Assembly (NCBI GenBank): GCA_002418005.1
Contig: DIDF01000041.1
Location: 37,459 to 101,458 of the forward strand
DNA length: 64,000 bases
Direction: 5' to 3'
Source of the DNA: Lactobacillaceae bacterium UBA5807
GTDB lineage: Bacteria > Bacillota > Bacilli > Lactobacillales > Lactobacillaceae
Shown: piece after piece, positions 44,090-53,539 of the stretch
Position numbering within the stretch: the first letter of the stretch is position 1
How the letters are laid out: each line of letters starts with the position of its first letter
Program-made: the position numbers and the translations under genes
The notes under the pieces: model-generated
Told to the model about the DNA's origin: nothing
What the model saw: the letters and a program-made list of their open reading frames with translations, nothing else
The model's database searches: none

Positions 44090-45451
44090 ATGGATGAAAC
44101 AGCAGAAAATAAGCAGAAGTGGTTTGTCGCCACTCTTTTGATGGGAACTTTTACAATGTCGATAAGTCAGTCAGCTTTGTCAACGGCGTATCCAACTTTT
44201 ATGAAATACTTTAGTTTGCCGGCAAGCACAATTGCATGGCTGACAACCGGTTTTATGCTGATTATGTCAGTGGTTATGCCTTTGTCACCCTGGCTGATGA
44301 ATAATTTCAAATTTAAACCACTTTATTTGACTTTACTCACTATATTTCTAATTGGAACTTTGATTATTATCTTTGCTCCAAATTTTGGAATTATGATGGT
44401 TGGCAGATTGATGGAAGGATTTTCAGTTGGCGTTTTGTTTCCTTCCTACCAGTCAGTCATTTTGGAAATTACCCCAATTAAACGGCGGGGGACTGTTATG
44501 GGGACCGTTGGGTTAGTTATGGGTTCGGCATTAGCAGTCGGCCCAATTGTTTCCGGAGTTTTACTGCGACTATTTGATTGGCAGGCAATTTTCGTTGCTT
44601 TTATGGTTATTCTTGGATTGGTTTTCATTTTGGCCACGAAGACAATTGGCAGTCCAATGAAGCTGAAAAAATCAGGGTTTGATTTTCTTTCGGTATTTCT
44701 TTCAATTGGTATTATTGGTTTACTTTATTTCATTAATGAATTACCAAAGATGGCAATGGATAACTATCTTAACTGGGGAATCTTCCTGGTTTCGCTTGGC
44801 CTTCTTTGGCTGTTTGTGAGAAGACAGCTTAAAGAACCTGAACCACTCTTACGACTGGATATTATGACGATTCCAAACTTTGATTTAGGTGTTGCTTTGA
44901 CCTCACTTTCATATATGTCTCTTATTACTGTCACAATTGTGATGCCATTATATTTTCAGCAGTCTTTAGGCCTTAACCCACTGTGGTCTGGGCTTTCACT
45001 TGTTCCTGCAGCGGCATTACTATCATGGTTGAATCGAAGAAGTGGGCGTTTAGCCGACAGAATTGGATTTAAACCAGTTATTGTGATTGGTTTTGTTTTA
45101 TTTATTATTGGCTGGCTGCTATTGTTACTAACATCCGACTTAAGAAATATTTGGATCGCAATCATTGGCACCATGGTGGTTGAAGCTGGTAATGCTTTTG
45201 CTATGATGCCAGCCACAACCTTGGGCGCAAATTCTCTAAGTGACGATTTAATTCCTCATGGTTCTTCTATCATTGCCACTGTTAGACAGATTTTAGGTTC
45301 TACGGCGATTGTGATTGCCACTGTTATTTTGGATCTTAGTGGTTTTAAAACAGTATTTTTTACCTTTTTAATTCTTGAAGTCTTTGCATTATTTATTGCT
45401 TTAATTATAAAAGATACCAAAAAAGATACCAAGAAAATGAAAACGGCATAG
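44090..45451 (+). CDS. MFS multidrug exporter, DHA2-like
   Basis: 453 residues, about 12-14 helices. TM1 has TFTMSISQSALSTAYPTFM; WLTTGFMLIMSVVMPLSPWL follows. Motif B is GRLMEGFSVGVLFPS and motif C is MGSALAVGPIVSGVLLR. The starting ATG has GGGGGAAAG upstream; the 17-codon in-frame extension lies in the preceding terminator and is rejected. The C-terminus is Lys-rich. It is shorter and more divergent than the other two exporters in the window. Substrate unknown. Confidence 0.8.
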   Translation: MDETAENKQKWFVATLLMGTFTMSISQSALSTAYPTFMKYFSLPASTIAWLTTGFMLIMSVVMPLSPWLMNNFKFKPLYLTLLTIFLIGTLIIIFAPNFGIMMVGRLMEGFSVGVLFPSYQSVILEITPIKRRGTVMGTVGLVMGSALAVGPIVSGVLLRLFDWQAIFVAFMVILGLVFILATKTIGSPMKLKKSGFDFLSVFLSIGIIGLLYFINELPKMAMDNYLNWGIFLVSLGLLWLFVRRQLKEPEPLLRLDIMTIPNFDLGVALTSLSYMSLITVTIVMPLYFQQSLGLNPLWSGLSLVPAAALLSWLNRRSGRLADRIGFKPVIVIGFVLFIIGWLLLLLTSDLRNIWIAIIGTMVVEAGNAFAMMPATTLGANSLSDDLIPHGSSIIATVRQILGSTAIVIATVILDLSGFKTVFFTFLILEVFALFIALIIKDTKKDTKKMKTA

Positions 45452-45504
45452 TCTCTTTCAACAATTGGGGTTCAGCCTATATATGAAAACAAAATAGTAA
45501 ATTC

Positions 45505-45533
45505 TTGCTTCTATTTTCACCACATGGTAGACT
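45505..45533 (+). promoter_or_regulatory. Promoter of the aldehyde dehydrogenase gene
   Basis: TTGCTT, a 17-base spacer, then TAGACT, about 130 bases upstream of the start codon. Confidence 0.5.
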
Positions 45534-45567
45534 TAATTTGGCGGTTAAAAAGAGCCGTAAGACCATC

Positions 45568-45640
45568 ACATTGATATTTACATACGAGTTTTTCCACTTT
45601 TTGGATTAGCTCGTTTTATACCTTTTGTGGTCTCATCATT
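45568..45640 (+). promoter_or_regulatory. Structured leader of the aldehyde dehydrogenase gene
   Basis: An outer AGACCA/TGGTCT helix encloses ACGAG/CTCGT, followed by TTTTATACCTTTT, and a small CGGTT/AGCCG hairpin precedes it. This may be an attenuator or riboswitch-like leader. I recognise no known class. Confidence 0.4.
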
Positions 45641-45665
45641 TACGTAAAATTTAGGAGGAATCATA

Positions 45666-47096
45666 ATGGCATATAGAACACTGAACCCTTTTAACAATGA
45701 ATTGGTGAAGGAATACCCAAATTCAACTGATCAAGAGTTAGATGAAGCTATTGCTCAAGAATATGATCTTTATCAAACTTGGAAAAAACAGGATATTTCT
45801 GAAAGGGCTAAGATTCTTCATAACATCGCCAAATATTTTCGTGATCATGAAGAAGATTTAGCTAAAACTTGTACCATTGACATGGGAAAACTGTTAACAG
45901 AATCACGTGGTGAAGTTGAACTTTGCGCAATTATTGCTGACTGGTTTGCTGATCATTCCGAAGAACTTTTAAAACCATACAAGATTGATACTATTGCAAC
46001 TGGCGAAGCAATTGTTGAAAAACACCCAACTGGTGTAATCATGATGGTTGAACCATGGAACTTTCCATATTATCAAATCATGCGGGTTTTTGCCCCAAAC
46101 TTTATGGTCGGCAATCCAATGATTTTAAAACACGCCGCAATTACCCCAGGATCAGCTCAGGCATTTGCTGATGCTGTTTTGGCAGCAGGAGCACCTAAGG
46201 GTTCATTAACCAACCTATTTCTTTCTTATGATCAAGTTCCAAAAGCAATTGCTGATCCAAGAGTTCAAGGCGTTGCTTTGACTGGGTCAGAAAAGGGTGG
46301 CACAGCAGTTGCTGCAGCTGCCGGCAAATATTTGAAGAAGAGTACCATGGAACTTGGCGGAACTGATGCATTCGTTGTTTTGGATGATGCAAACATGGAT
46401 GATGTAACCAATATTGCATGGCGTGCCCGTTTGTACAATGATGGCCAGGTATGTACTTCATCAAAGAGATTCATTGTAATGGATAAGGTATATGACGAAT
46501 TCCTTGATAAGTTAGTAGAAAACTTTAGCAAAGTTAAGATGGGCGATCCAATGGATCCAGCCACTACTCTTGCGCCAATGAACAGCGAAAGAGCTAAAAA
46601 TAAGCTTCAAGGTCAACTAGATGCTGCGATTGCTGCTGGTGCTAAAGTTGCTTATGGTAACAAACCGGTTACTGACTTTGATGGTCAATTCTTTACCCCA
46701 ACAATTTTGACTGACATTTCCAAAGACAATCCAGCATACAGAGAAGAAATGTTTGGTCCAGTTGCCCAAGTTTACAAAGTTCATACTGAACAAGAAGCAA
46801 TTGACTTGGCTAATGATTCAATGTATGGCTTAGGTGGCATTGTTTTTGCTGGTGATGCTGACCACGGTGCTGAAGTTGCTTCTCAAATTGAAACTGGCAT
46901 GGTTTTTGTTAACAACTTCATGTCATCACTTCCTGAATTACCATTTGGTGGTGTTAAGAATTCTGGATATGGTCGTGAAATGAGTTCAATTGGTCAAATG
47001 GCCTTTGTTAACGAACAATTAATTGTTAAGGCAGATCATTCTAATCTTGCTAACCCAGCAGGTGGTTTGGTTGCTTTAGACCCACAAAATAAGTAA
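45666..47096 (+). CDS. NAD(P)-dependent aldehyde dehydrogenase, succinate-semialdehyde type
   Basis: 476 residues of the aldehyde dehydrogenase superfamily. TGVIMMVEPWNFPYYQIMR near residue 125 is the substrate and cofactor entry motif, VALTGSEKGG the NAD-binding segment, MELGGTDAFVVLDD near residue 230 the catalytic Glu motif, and DGQVCTSSKRFIV near residue 265 the nucleophilic Cys. LPFGGVKNSGYGRE closes it. Its length and early motifs resemble GabD-type semialdehyde dehydrogenases. No gabT or decarboxylase is nearby, so the true substrate is uncertain. AGGAGG precedes the ATG. Confidence 0.88.
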   Translation: MAYRTLNPFNNELVKEYPNSTDQELDEAIAQEYDLYQTWKKQDISERAKILHNIAKYFRDHEEDLAKTCTIDMGKLLTESRGEVELCAIIADWFADHSEELLKPYKIDTIATGEAIVEKHPTGVIMMVEPWNFPYYQIMRVFAPNFMVGNPMILKHAAITPGSAQAFADAVLAAGAPKGSLTNLFLSYDQVPKAIADPRVQGVALTGSEKGGTAVAAAAGKYLKKSTMELGGTDAFVVLDDANMDDVTNIAWRARLYNDGQVCTSSKRFIVMDKVYDEFLDKLVENFSKVKMGDPMDPATTLAPMNSERAKNKLQGQLDAAIAAGAKVAYGNKPVTDFDGQFFTPTILTDISKDNPAYREEMFGPVAQVYKVHTEQEAIDLANDSMYGLGGIVFAGDADHGAEVASQIETGMVFVNNFMSSLPELPFGGVKNSGYGREMSSIGQMAFVNEQLIVKADHSNLANPAGGLVALDPQNK

Positions 47097-47126
47097 TTAT
47101 TTTTAAAAAGTTAATCAACATTAGAT

Positions 47127-47178
47127 AGGTGAGGCAAACATTTTAGAAAAAAGATGTTTGGCTTACTTATTTTTTTAT
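47127..47178 (+). terminator. Intrinsic terminator after the aldehyde dehydrogenase gene
   Basis: AGGTGAGGCAAACATTTT pairs with AAGATGTTTGGCTTACTT with a few G-U pairs and mismatches, followed by ATTTTTTT. Confidence 0.75.
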
Positions 47179-47364
47179 ATCAATAAAGGCAAAAAAATTA
47201 GTTTAGGGGGCAATTATAAGTGTTAATCTTTTTAACTTGAACCTATAATAGGGTTTGAAAGGAATTGATTGATAATTTCCTTTATTACTTGCTCAAATTA
47301 TTGATGATATTGCTGGCCTAATGGTGTTTGTGGCCAGAAAGTTAATTACCACCAAAAAATTAAG

Positions 47365-47392
47365 TTGACTTGTTATAAAATATCTATATAAT
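47365..47392 (+). promoter_or_regulatory. Promoter of the second mntH
   Basis: TTGACT, a 16-base spacer, then TATAAT. Confidence 0.7.
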
Positions 47393-47404
47393 TTAGTTGG
47401 ATTT

Positions 47405-47425
47405 GAGTTAAGCACTATTTAACTC
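47405..47425. promoter_or_regulatory. Palindrome downstream of the second mntH promoter
   Basis: GAGTTAA, seven bases, TTAACTC: a perfect 7-7-7 palindrome starting about five bases after the predicted transcription start. It is a candidate operator for a metal regulator, not matched to a known consensus. Confidence 0.4.
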
Positions 47426-47504
47426 GGGTTCCGAATTTCAAACCAATGAAAAGAGGGATCTTAATGATGAGGGAGAACGTCGTGGATAATCAAAAAAACA
47501 TCGC

Positions 47505-48845
47505 ATGATACAAAGTACCGAGGGTGAAAATAAAAGCCTTGATGAAATCAACGGCAGCATCAAAGTACCGGTTAATGCAGGCTTTTGGAAAACTTTGGCC
47601 ACGTACACTGGTCCGGGGATTTTAATTGCTGTAGGGTATATGGATCCCGGTAACTGGATAACTTCTATTGCCGGTGGTGCTCAGTTTAAATATGTCTTAT
47701 TGTCAGTTATTTTAATTTCCAGTTTAATCGCTATGCTGCTGCAGGCAATGGCCGCTAAACTTGGAATTGTTACCGGAAAAGATCTTGCTCAGATTACGCG
47801 AGAGCGAACAACCAAATTTACTGGCTGGATTTTATTTATCATCACTGAATTAGCAATTATGGCAACTGATGTTGCGGAAATTATTGGATCAGCGATAGCC
47901 ATTGAACTTATTTTCAAGATACCGTTAATTGTCGGGATTATGATTACTGCTTGTGATGTTTTACTTCTCTTGCTTTTAATGAAGCTTGGTTTTAGAAAGA
48001 TTGAAGCTATTGTTGCCACTCTTGTTTTAGTTATTCTTTTGGTTTTTGCTTATGAAGTAGCTTTATCAAATCCTGATTTTCGCCAGGTTATCATGGGTTA
48101 TATTCCTCATTCAGATATTATTACTAATCAACCAATGTTGTATCTGTCATTAGGGATTGTTGGTGCAACTGTTATGCCCCATGATTTATATTTAGGTTCT
48201 TCAATATCACAGACCAGAGCGGTTAACCGCGAAAAGCCCGAAAATGTTCACCGGGCAATCAGATTTTCTACTATTGATTCTAATATCCAGCTAACAATTG
48301 CTTTTGTTGTTAACAGTTTACTTTTGATTCTTGGAGCTGCATTGTTTTATGGCAAAAATACCACGTTTGGCAGATTTGTTGATTTGTTCAATTCTTTGAG
48401 TAATCCAGCTATTGTTGGTGCAATTGCCAGTCCAGTTTTAAGTATGTTGTTTGCGATTGCCTTGTTGTCATCTGGGCAAAGTTCTACTATCACGGGAACA
48501 CTTTCTGGCCAGATCATAATGGAAGGCTTTATCAGATTAAGAATGCCGCTTTGGCTGCAACGATTAATTACCCGACTCTTAGCGGTAACGCCAGTTCTAA
48601 TCTTTGCTTTTTATTATCATGGTAATGAAGCTAAGATTGAAAATCTTTTGACTTTTTCTCAGGTGTTCTTGAGTATTGCCTTACCATTTGCAGTTATTCC
48701 GCTGGTTATTTTTACTAGTGATGAAAAACTTATGGGTCAATTTAAAAACCATGCTTGGGTCAAATGGAGTGCTTGGTTTGCAGCAATTGTTTTAATTATT
48801 TTGAACATTTATTTGATTGCTTCAACAATGGGGATCGTCAAATAA
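47505..48845 (+). CDS. mntH: Nramp-family Mn2+ transporter, copy 2
   Basis: 446 residues from the ATG used here. TM1 motif [16 protein letters not shown] and TM6 motif [14 protein letters not shown] are intact, and [11 protein letters not shown] is the same cytoplasmic lead-in as in copy 1. It is shorter at the C-terminus. The ATG has no ribosome binding site. A GTG at 47482 with GAGGGAG six bases upstream is out of frame by one base, across a run of seven A (47492-47498); one added A would give an N-terminus [12 protein letters not shown], similar to MDKKDKPSKKEH of copy 1. The start is therefore uncertain, or the short upstream frame ending at ATGA is translated and coupled. Confidence 0.88.
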   Translation: MIQSTEGENKSLDEINGSIKVPVNAGFWKTLATYTGPGILIAVGYMDPGNWITSIAGGAQFKYVLLSVILISSLIAMLLQAMAAKLGIVTGKDLAQITRERTTKFTGWILFIITELAIMATDVAEIIGSAIAIELIFKIPLIVGIMITACDVLLLLLLMKLGFRKIEAIVATLVLVILLVFAYEVALSNPDFRQVIMGYIPHSDIITNQPMLYLSLGIVGATVMPHDLYLGSSISQTRAVNREKPENVHRAIRFSTIDSNIQLTIAFVVNSLLLILGAALFYGKNTTFGRFVDLFNSLSNPAIVGAIASPVLSMLFAIALLSSGQSSTITGTLSGQIIMEGFIRLRMPLWLQRLITRLLAVTPVLIFAFYYHGNEAKIENLLTFSQVFLSIALPFAVIPLVIFTSDEKLMGQFKNHAWVKWSAWFAAIVLIILNIYLIASTMGIVK

Positions 48846-48849
48846 AAGA

Positions 48850-48909
48850 AAAAATCTCAGAAGAATTCTTAATTCATATTTTGAATTAAAGACCCTTCTG
48901 AGATTTTTT
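48850..48909. terminator. Bidirectional intrinsic terminator
   Basis: AAAAATCTCAGAAG pairs with CTTCTGAGATTTTT across about 31 bases, with a possible inner AATTC pairing, between convergent mntH and the Nudix gene. Confidence 0.88.
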
Positions 48910-49372
48910 ATTGTAGTTTTATAGGTCCATTCATTTTTCTCCCATAAGCTGCCGAATTTTGTGGCTGGTTAAAAATTTCAATAAACTTCATTAGACTTTC
49001 AGCTGTATTTTGTTCATTAAGGTCATCTGGATTCATCCAGAAATTTTTACCTTCGTCACTAGAAATAAGTTCCCCCTTAAACGTGGAAGTTTTATAAAGG
49101 AAGCCTATTCTTCTATATTTAGGTTTATCACTAAACCATTCAACGGTTCCACAAGCTTCCAGATTAGAAACGACTAGTCCAGTTTCTTCCTTTACTTCAC
49201 GGATCATTGCGTCAAGGAGGGTTTCATTTGGTTCGACATGGCCGCCGGGAAATGAATGACCAAATTTCCATTTAATGTCTGTTTTATCCTGAATCAAGAC
49301 CTTTCCATTTTTGGGGTTAGTAATCATGCACATGTTAACTAATTCAACTGGTTGGATTCTTGAAAATCCCAT
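48908..49372 (-). CDS. Nudix hydrolase, MutT/YtkD-like
   Basis: 154 residues. The Nudix box G-x5-E-x7-R-E-U-x-E-E-x-G-U is complete, beginning GGHVEPNETLLDAMI and ending REVKEETGLVV, at residues 42-66. HSFPGG and the acidic residues after the box fit a hydrolase of nucleoside triphosphates, such as 8-oxo-dGTP, but specificity cannot be read from this. It is monocistronic, with weak GGAGGC upstream of the ATG, between two strong terminators. Confidence 0.88.
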   Translation of the reverse strand: MGFSRIQPVELVNMCMITNPKNGKVLIQDKTDIKWKFGHSFPGGHVEPNETLLDAMIREVKEETGLVVSNLEACGTVEWFSDKPKYRRIGFLYKTSTFKGELISSDEGKNFWMNPDDLNEQNTAESLMKFIEIFNQPQNSAAYGRKMNGPIKLQ

Positions 49373-49387
49373 TTATGCCTCCATAAT

Positions 49388-49432
49388 AAAAATGCTTTTG
49401 GAATAGTATATCAAATTCCAAAAGCATTTTTT
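49388..49432. terminator. Intrinsic terminator after amtB
   Basis: AAAAATGCTTTTGGAAT and ATTCCAAAAGCATTTTT form a perfect 17-bp stem. Confidence 0.93.
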
Positions 49433-49456
49433 GTTTATATTGAAAAATCTTTAGAA

Positions 49457-50785
49457 TCAATGGTCAGGATCATGTGGCTGCAAGCCGTTCATCTGGCCTC
49501 TAAATTCTTTACTATATAATTTTAGATCAGATTCATAATCGGCAAGATTGTCAGTCATTGGAACAGTGTAATCAGCAGCTTCACCATGTTCACCTTCATC
49601 AAGGCCAATCTTCTCTTCTTTGCGATCAACTCGCATCTTCATAAAGACTTGCATTACCTTGATAATAATGGTGCAGACAACTGTAACAAAGACGATAGTG
49701 GATAAAGTGGCGATAAGCTGGATTCCAAGCTGAGTCCAGCCACCACCATAAAATAATCCGTTATGGATAACGGCTGGGTTTACTGCCTTGGTAGCAAATA
49801 ATCCAGTGAAGACACTGCCAACGATTCCGGAAACTCCGTGACAACCAAAGGCATCAAGAGCATCATCAACACCAATCCGATCTTTCAAGAAGTTAACAAA
49901 GAAGTAACTGGCAAATGTGGCAAACATTCCAATCCAGAATGATCCGGCGATGGTAACAAAACCAGCAGCAGGAGTGATCCCAACTAATCCACAAAGAGTA
50001 CCGGTACAAACACCCACTAATTGTGGTTTATGAACAAAGATCATATCCAAAATCATCCAAGTTATCATTGAAGTACCTGTAGCAACTGTGGTCGTTACTG
50101 TGGCTTGAACAGCGATGTTGCTTACTTCAAATGCTGAACCGGCATTGAATCCATACCAGCCAATCCAAAGAATTGTTGCTCCAAGCAAAACCCAAGGTAA
50201 GTTGTAATGGGTATGAGGAACATCACCAAATTTTATTCGTTTACCTAAGAAGAATGAAAGAACAAAGGCAGTAACACCAGCATCGATATGAACAACGGTT
50301 CCACCGGCAAAGTCCAAAGTTCCAAGCTTAGCTAAAATTCCTGTTGGTGTCCAAACCATATGGACCATAGGATAATAAATTAAAAGTGACCATATAATAA
50401 TGAACACTAACAAAAAGTTGAATCTAATTCGACCAACAACAGCACCAACAAACAGCGCTGGGGTAATAATGGCAAACATCATTTCAAAGATTGAAAAAAT
50501 CCCGGTTGTCGTTTTTTGAGCGGTAAGAGCAGTTAAATTAATTCCATTCATAAAGAAATGATTTAAGTTACCTATTATTCCGCCTATATCCCCTTCAAAC
50601 GACATCGTGTAGCCAAATGCTATCCATAAAACGATAGCCAATCCTGTGATGATAAAAACGGAGAGCATTGTATTAACAACGTTTCGTTTTGATACCAGGC
50701 CCCCATAAAAAAATGCTAAGCCAGGCGTCATGAATAATACCAAGATACTAGATAAAATCATAAATGAAGTATTTGCTAAATTCAT
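49457..50785 (-). CDS. amtB: Ammonium transporter
   Basis: A trimeric ammonium channel of 442 residues with eleven helices. It begins LANTSFMILSSILVLFMTPG. FAGGTVVHIDAGVTAFVLS near residue 160 and DAFGCHGVSGIVGSVFTG near residue 315 carry the twin pore histidines. The C-terminus IGLDEGEHGEAADY is the conserved tail that contacts PII proteins; about 30 further residues follow. No glnK is adjacent, unlike many amtB loci. Two perfect GlnR boxes lie upstream, so nitrogen control is likely. Confidence 0.94.
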   Translation of the reverse strand: MNLANTSFMILSSILVLFMTPGLAFFYGGLVSKRNVVNTMLSVFIITGLAIVLWIAFGYTMSFEGDIGGIIGNLNHFFMNGINLTALTAQKTTTGIFSIFEMMFAIITPALFVGAVVGRIRFNFLLVFIIIWSLLIYYPMVHMVWTPTGILAKLGTLDFAGGTVVHIDAGVTAFVLSFFLGKRIKFGDVPHTHYNLPWVLLGATILWIGWYGFNAGSAFEVSNIAVQATVTTTVATGTSMITWMILDMIFVHKPQLVGVCTGTLCGLVGITPAAGFVTIAGSFWIGMFATFASYFFVNFLKDRIGVDDALDAFGCHGVSGIVGSVFTGLFATKAVNPAVIHNGLFYGGGWTQLGIQLIATLSTIVFVTVVCTIIIKVMQVFMKMRVDRKEEKIGLDEGEHGEAADYTVPMTDNLADYESDLKLYSKEFRGQMNGLQPHDPDH

Positions 50786-50807
50786 AGTAACGCTCCTTTG
50801 CTTTTAA

Positions 50808-50824
50808 TGTCATAAATTCTAACA
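50808..50824. promoter_or_regulatory. GlnR/TnrA box, proximal
   Basis: TGTCATAAATTCTAACA fits TGTNA-N7-TNACA exactly. It lies about 25 bases before amtB, over the spacer of a possible proximal promoter (TTGGCA, 17 bases, ATTAAA on the minus strand). Confidence 0.75.
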
Positions 50825-50837
50825 TTGCCAAAATAAA

Positions 50838-50884
50838 AATACCAGTCTTTTTAAGAAAATTAAGTTTCCGTGAAAGACGGTATT
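50838..50884 (-). terminator. Hairpin in the amtB leader
   Basis: AATACCAGTCTTT pairs with AAAGACGGTATT (one bulge). On the minus strand the stem runs into TTTTATTTT, like an intrinsic terminator placed between the distal GlnR box and the gene. Confidence 0.5.
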
Positions 50885-50961
50885 TTTTAATGAAATCGGT
50901 ACCAAAAAGCTAATTTAAAAGGAATTATCGCAATAAATATTTTTTTGTATCTGACATTCAA

Positions 50962-50978
50962 TGTGAGATGTTCTAACA
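50962..50978. promoter_or_regulatory. GlnR/TnrA box, distal
   Basis: TGTGAGATGTTCTAACA fits TGTNA-N7-TNACA exactly. On the minus strand TTGAAT with TATTTA 16 bases on follows it, a possible distal promoter. Confidence 0.75.
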
Positions 50979-51127
50979 AAATAAAGGAATTGACCTATAC
51001 CTTTAGACATAGGTAATTAGATTTTTAATTTTTTAATTGTCTTTCATTATAAAGCAGTTGACACTAGTTGGTTAAAGTTTCCTCATAAAATGGTAAAAAT
51101 TTTGCCATATTCAGGGAAAAACGGGTA

Positions 51128-51140
51128 AAATCCGAACATT
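51128..51140. promoter_or_regulatory. PurBox (PurR site)
   Basis: AAATCCGAACATT matches the lactococcal/streptococcal PurBox AWWWCCGAACWWT at every position. It ends four bases before the -35 of the pur promoter. No clear second box is seen. Confidence 0.8.
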
Positions 51141-51144
51141 AACG

Positions 51145-51173
51145 TTGACTTTTTTTAAAATGTTAATTATTAT
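51145..51173 (+). promoter_or_regulatory. pur operon promoter
   Basis: TTGACT, a 17-base spacer, then TATTAT. The purE start codon lies about 25 bases after the predicted transcription start. Confidence 0.75.
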
Positions 51174-51206
51174 GTAAACAATTAAATGAAAAGGTGAGTG
51201 ATTTTG

Positions 51207-51695
51207 ATGGCAGCATTGGTCGGCGTTGCAATGGGATCAATCTCTGATTGGCCAACAATGAAGTTGGCTTGTGAGCAGCTTGATAACTTTGAAATACCTT
51301 ATGAAAAGCACGTTATTTCGGCACACAGAATGCCAGATGAGCTTCAGCAGTTTGGTAAGACAGCTAGGCAAAAGGGTTTAAAAGTAATCATTGCTGGCGC
51401 TGGTGGGGCCGCTCATCTTCCAGGAATGATAGCCGCAAATACTACTTTGCCGGTTATTGGTGTCCCTATCAAAACACGAACATTAAATGGTGTTGATTCA
51501 CTTCTATCAATTGTTCAAATGCCATTTGGAGCTCCTGTTGCTACAGTAAGCATTGGTGAATCTGGGGCAAAGAACTCAGCTTTATTAGCTGCTCAGATTC
51601 TTGCTACTAATGATGACAAAGTTGCTGATAAGTTAGCTCAATTCAAGGAAAATCAACGTGTGGAGGCCAAGAACAGTGAGCAACAGTTCAATTAA
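51207..51695 (+). CDS. purE: N5-carboxyaminoimidazole ribonucleotide mutase
   Basis: Class I PurE: moves the carboxyl group of N5-CAIR to give CAIR. It has 162 residues from the ATG chosen here, which is eight bases after AAAGGTGAG; an in-frame GTG at 51198 is too close to that site. [20 protein letters not shown] is the nucleotide-binding start, [12 protein letters not shown] the catalytic His segment, and [19 protein letters not shown] the next loop. With purK adjacent it is the two-step bacterial route. First gene of the eleven-gene purine operon; overlaps purK by 20 bases. Confidence 0.94.
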   Translation: MAALVGVAMGSISDWPTMKLACEQLDNFEIPYEKHVISAHRMPDELQQFGKTARQKGLKVIIAGAGGAAHLPGMIAANTTLPVIGVPIKTRTLNGVDSLLSIVQMPFGAPVATVSIGESGAKNSALLAAQILATNDDKVADKLAQFKENQRVEAKNSEQQFN

Positions 51696-52809
51696 AACTT
51701 TATTACCGCCAGCCACAATCGGAATTGTTGGTGGTGGTCAGCTTGGCCAGATGATGGCTTTGATTGCTAAGTCAATGGGTTATAAAGTTGGTATTTTGGA
51801 TCCAACACCGGACGCTCCGGCTGCTCAAGTTGCTGATTTTCAGATCACGGCTGAATATGCCAATGTTGATGCAATTATGGAATTAGCCAATAAAAGCGAC
51901 GTTCTCACCTATGAATTCGAAAATGTTGACGAAAATGCATTATTAAAAGCAAAACAAGTCACTGAACTTCCCCAAGGAGTCAATTTGCTTCATATAACCG
52001 GAGATCGTTTGAATGAAAAAAACTTCATTAAAAGCTGTGGCTTGCCAGTAACTAAATTTGCTGCCGTTAAGGATGCTGAGTCTTTAAAAAAAGCAGTTGA
52101 AGAAGTTGGCTACCCGGCAATTCTTAAAACTACTGAGGGTGGCTATGATGGCCATGGCCAAATTGATATTAACGGTCCAGAAGATTTAGCAAAGGGTGCT
52201 GAACTTTATTCCAAGATGGAATGTATTTTGGAAGCTAGACAAAACTTTATTGCTGAAGCTTCAGTAATGGTTACTAGAGATAAACAGGGCAATATCATTA
52301 CTTTCCCATTAGTTGAAAATCGCCATAAAAATCACATTCTTCATACTACGATTGCTCCTGGTCAATTCGACCAAAAGATTCATGACTTGGCAAAACAAGC
52401 TGCTGAAAAGATTGCCGATGGCTTGGATTTATACGGAGTACTTGGGATTGAACTGTTTATTCTCGATGACTCACATATCATGGTTAATGAACTTGCACCA
52501 AGACCTCATAACTCTGGTCATTACACTATTGAAGCATGCAACATATCTCAATTTGAAGCTCACATTAGAAGTATTTGTGGATTGCCAATTCCAAAGATAA
52601 CTCAAAAGCAGCCAGCTGTTATGAGAAATCTGTTGGGAACTGATTTAACCCTTGCTAGGAACCTGCTGCCTGAACATCCAGAATGGCACTTCCACGATTA
52701 TGGCAAGGCTGAAATTAGACCCCAAAGAAAAATGGGCCATGTCACAGTTTTAGGAAACAATATTGATGAATTATTAGAATCTACCAAAATGCTAAAGGGA
52801 GAAAATTAA
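51676..52809 (+). CDS. purK: N5-carboxyaminoimidazole ribonucleotide synthase
   Basis: ATP-grasp enzyme that carboxylates AIR with bicarbonate. It has 377 residues. The start is GTG, since GGAGG lies at the right distance and [18 protein letters not shown] follows after about 15 residues. [11 protein letters not shown] is the ATP-binding loop near residue 155 and [20 protein letters not shown] near residue 275 the metal and substrate site. Only one base separates it from purC. Confidence 0.94.
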   Translation: MSNSSIKTLLPPATIGIVGGGQLGQMMALIAKSMGYKVGILDPTPDAPAAQVADFQITAEYANVDAIMELANKSDVLTYEFENVDENALLKAKQVTELPQGVNLLHITGDRLNEKNFIKSCGLPVTKFAAVKDAESLKKAVEEVGYPAILKTTEGGYDGHGQIDINGPEDLAKGAELYSKMECILEARQNFIAEASVMVTRDKQGNIITFPLVENRHKNHILHTTIAPGQFDQKIHDLAKQAAEKIADGLDLYGVLGIELFILDDSHIMVNELAPRPHNSGHYTIEACNISQFEAHIRSICGLPIPKITQKQPAVMRNLLGTDLTLARNLLPEHPEWHFHDYGKAEIRPQRKMGHVTVLGNNIDELLESTKMLKGEN

Positions 52810-52810
52810 A

Positions 52811-53539
52811 ATGACTGAATACCAAAAGAAAGATCTTTTATACAAAGGCAAAGCAAAGGAAATGTTTACAACCAATGATCCCGATGTTATTTGGGTTCAT
52901 TATATGGACCAGGTAACTGCATTTAATGGTAAGAAAAAAGTTCAAATGAGCGGTAAGGGCCAAACCAACTGCAAGATTTCCAGCTTGATTTTCCAAGACC
53001 TTGCTAACCATGGAATTACAAACCATTTCATTAAGCAAATTGATTCCAACAATATGTTGGTTAAACGTGTTAAAATTATTGAACTCGAAACGGTTGTTAG
53101 AAACTTTGCTTCAGGCAGTTTTGAAAAGAAATTTGCCTGTGAACATTTAATGAAGTTTGAAAAGCCAGTTCAAGAGTTCTGGTTCAAGAGTGACGAATTA
53201 AACGATCCATTCATCAATGATTCCCAAGCAATTGCTTTAAAGGTTGCTAATGAAGATCAAATGAACCAAATGCGAGCAATTGCATTAAAGGTTAATGACA
53301 GACTTAAAGAAATTTTCTCCGAAATGAATATTGATTTAGTTGACTTCAAAGTTGAATTTGGAATTGATTCTGATAATCAACTTATTTTAGCTGATGAAAT
53401 TTCACCTGACAGCTGCCGTTTAGTTGATAAGACCACTCGTAAGTCACTTGATAAAGATGTTTTCAGAAAGGGTCTTGGTGAATTAGTTCCCGTATATGAA
53501 GAAATCCTTAAGCGTCTCGAAAATGTGGAGGAAGTTTAA
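52811..53539 (+). CDS. purC: SAICAR synthetase
   Basis: Joins CAIR with aspartate. The 242-residue length is normal. LLYKGKAKEMFTTNDPDVIW is the ATP-binding N-terminus, MSGKGQTNCKIS the next conserved block, and ADEISPDSCRLVDKTT near residue 197 the metal-binding signature. The ATG follows GGGAG. Its stop codon overlaps the purS start (TAATG). Confidence 0.95.
   Translation: MTEYQKKDLLYKGKAKEMFTTNDPDVIWVHYMDQVTAFNGKKKVQMSGKGQTNCKISSLIFQDLANHGITNHFIKQIDSNNMLVKRVKIIELETVVRNFASGSFEKKFACEHLMKFEKPVQEFWFKSDELNDPFINDSQAIALKVANEDQMNQMRAIALKVNDRLKEIFSEMNIDLVDFKVEFGIDSDNQLILADEISPDSCRLVDKTTRKSLDKDVFRKGLGELVPVYEEILKRLENVEEV

Noticed and set aside
45524..45574. Frame MVDLIWRLKRAVRPSH before the aldehyde dehydrogenase gene, starting like the MNLI leaders
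   Set aside because: Its ATG overlaps the predicted -10 region, so it would lie upstream of the transcript start, and it has no SD.
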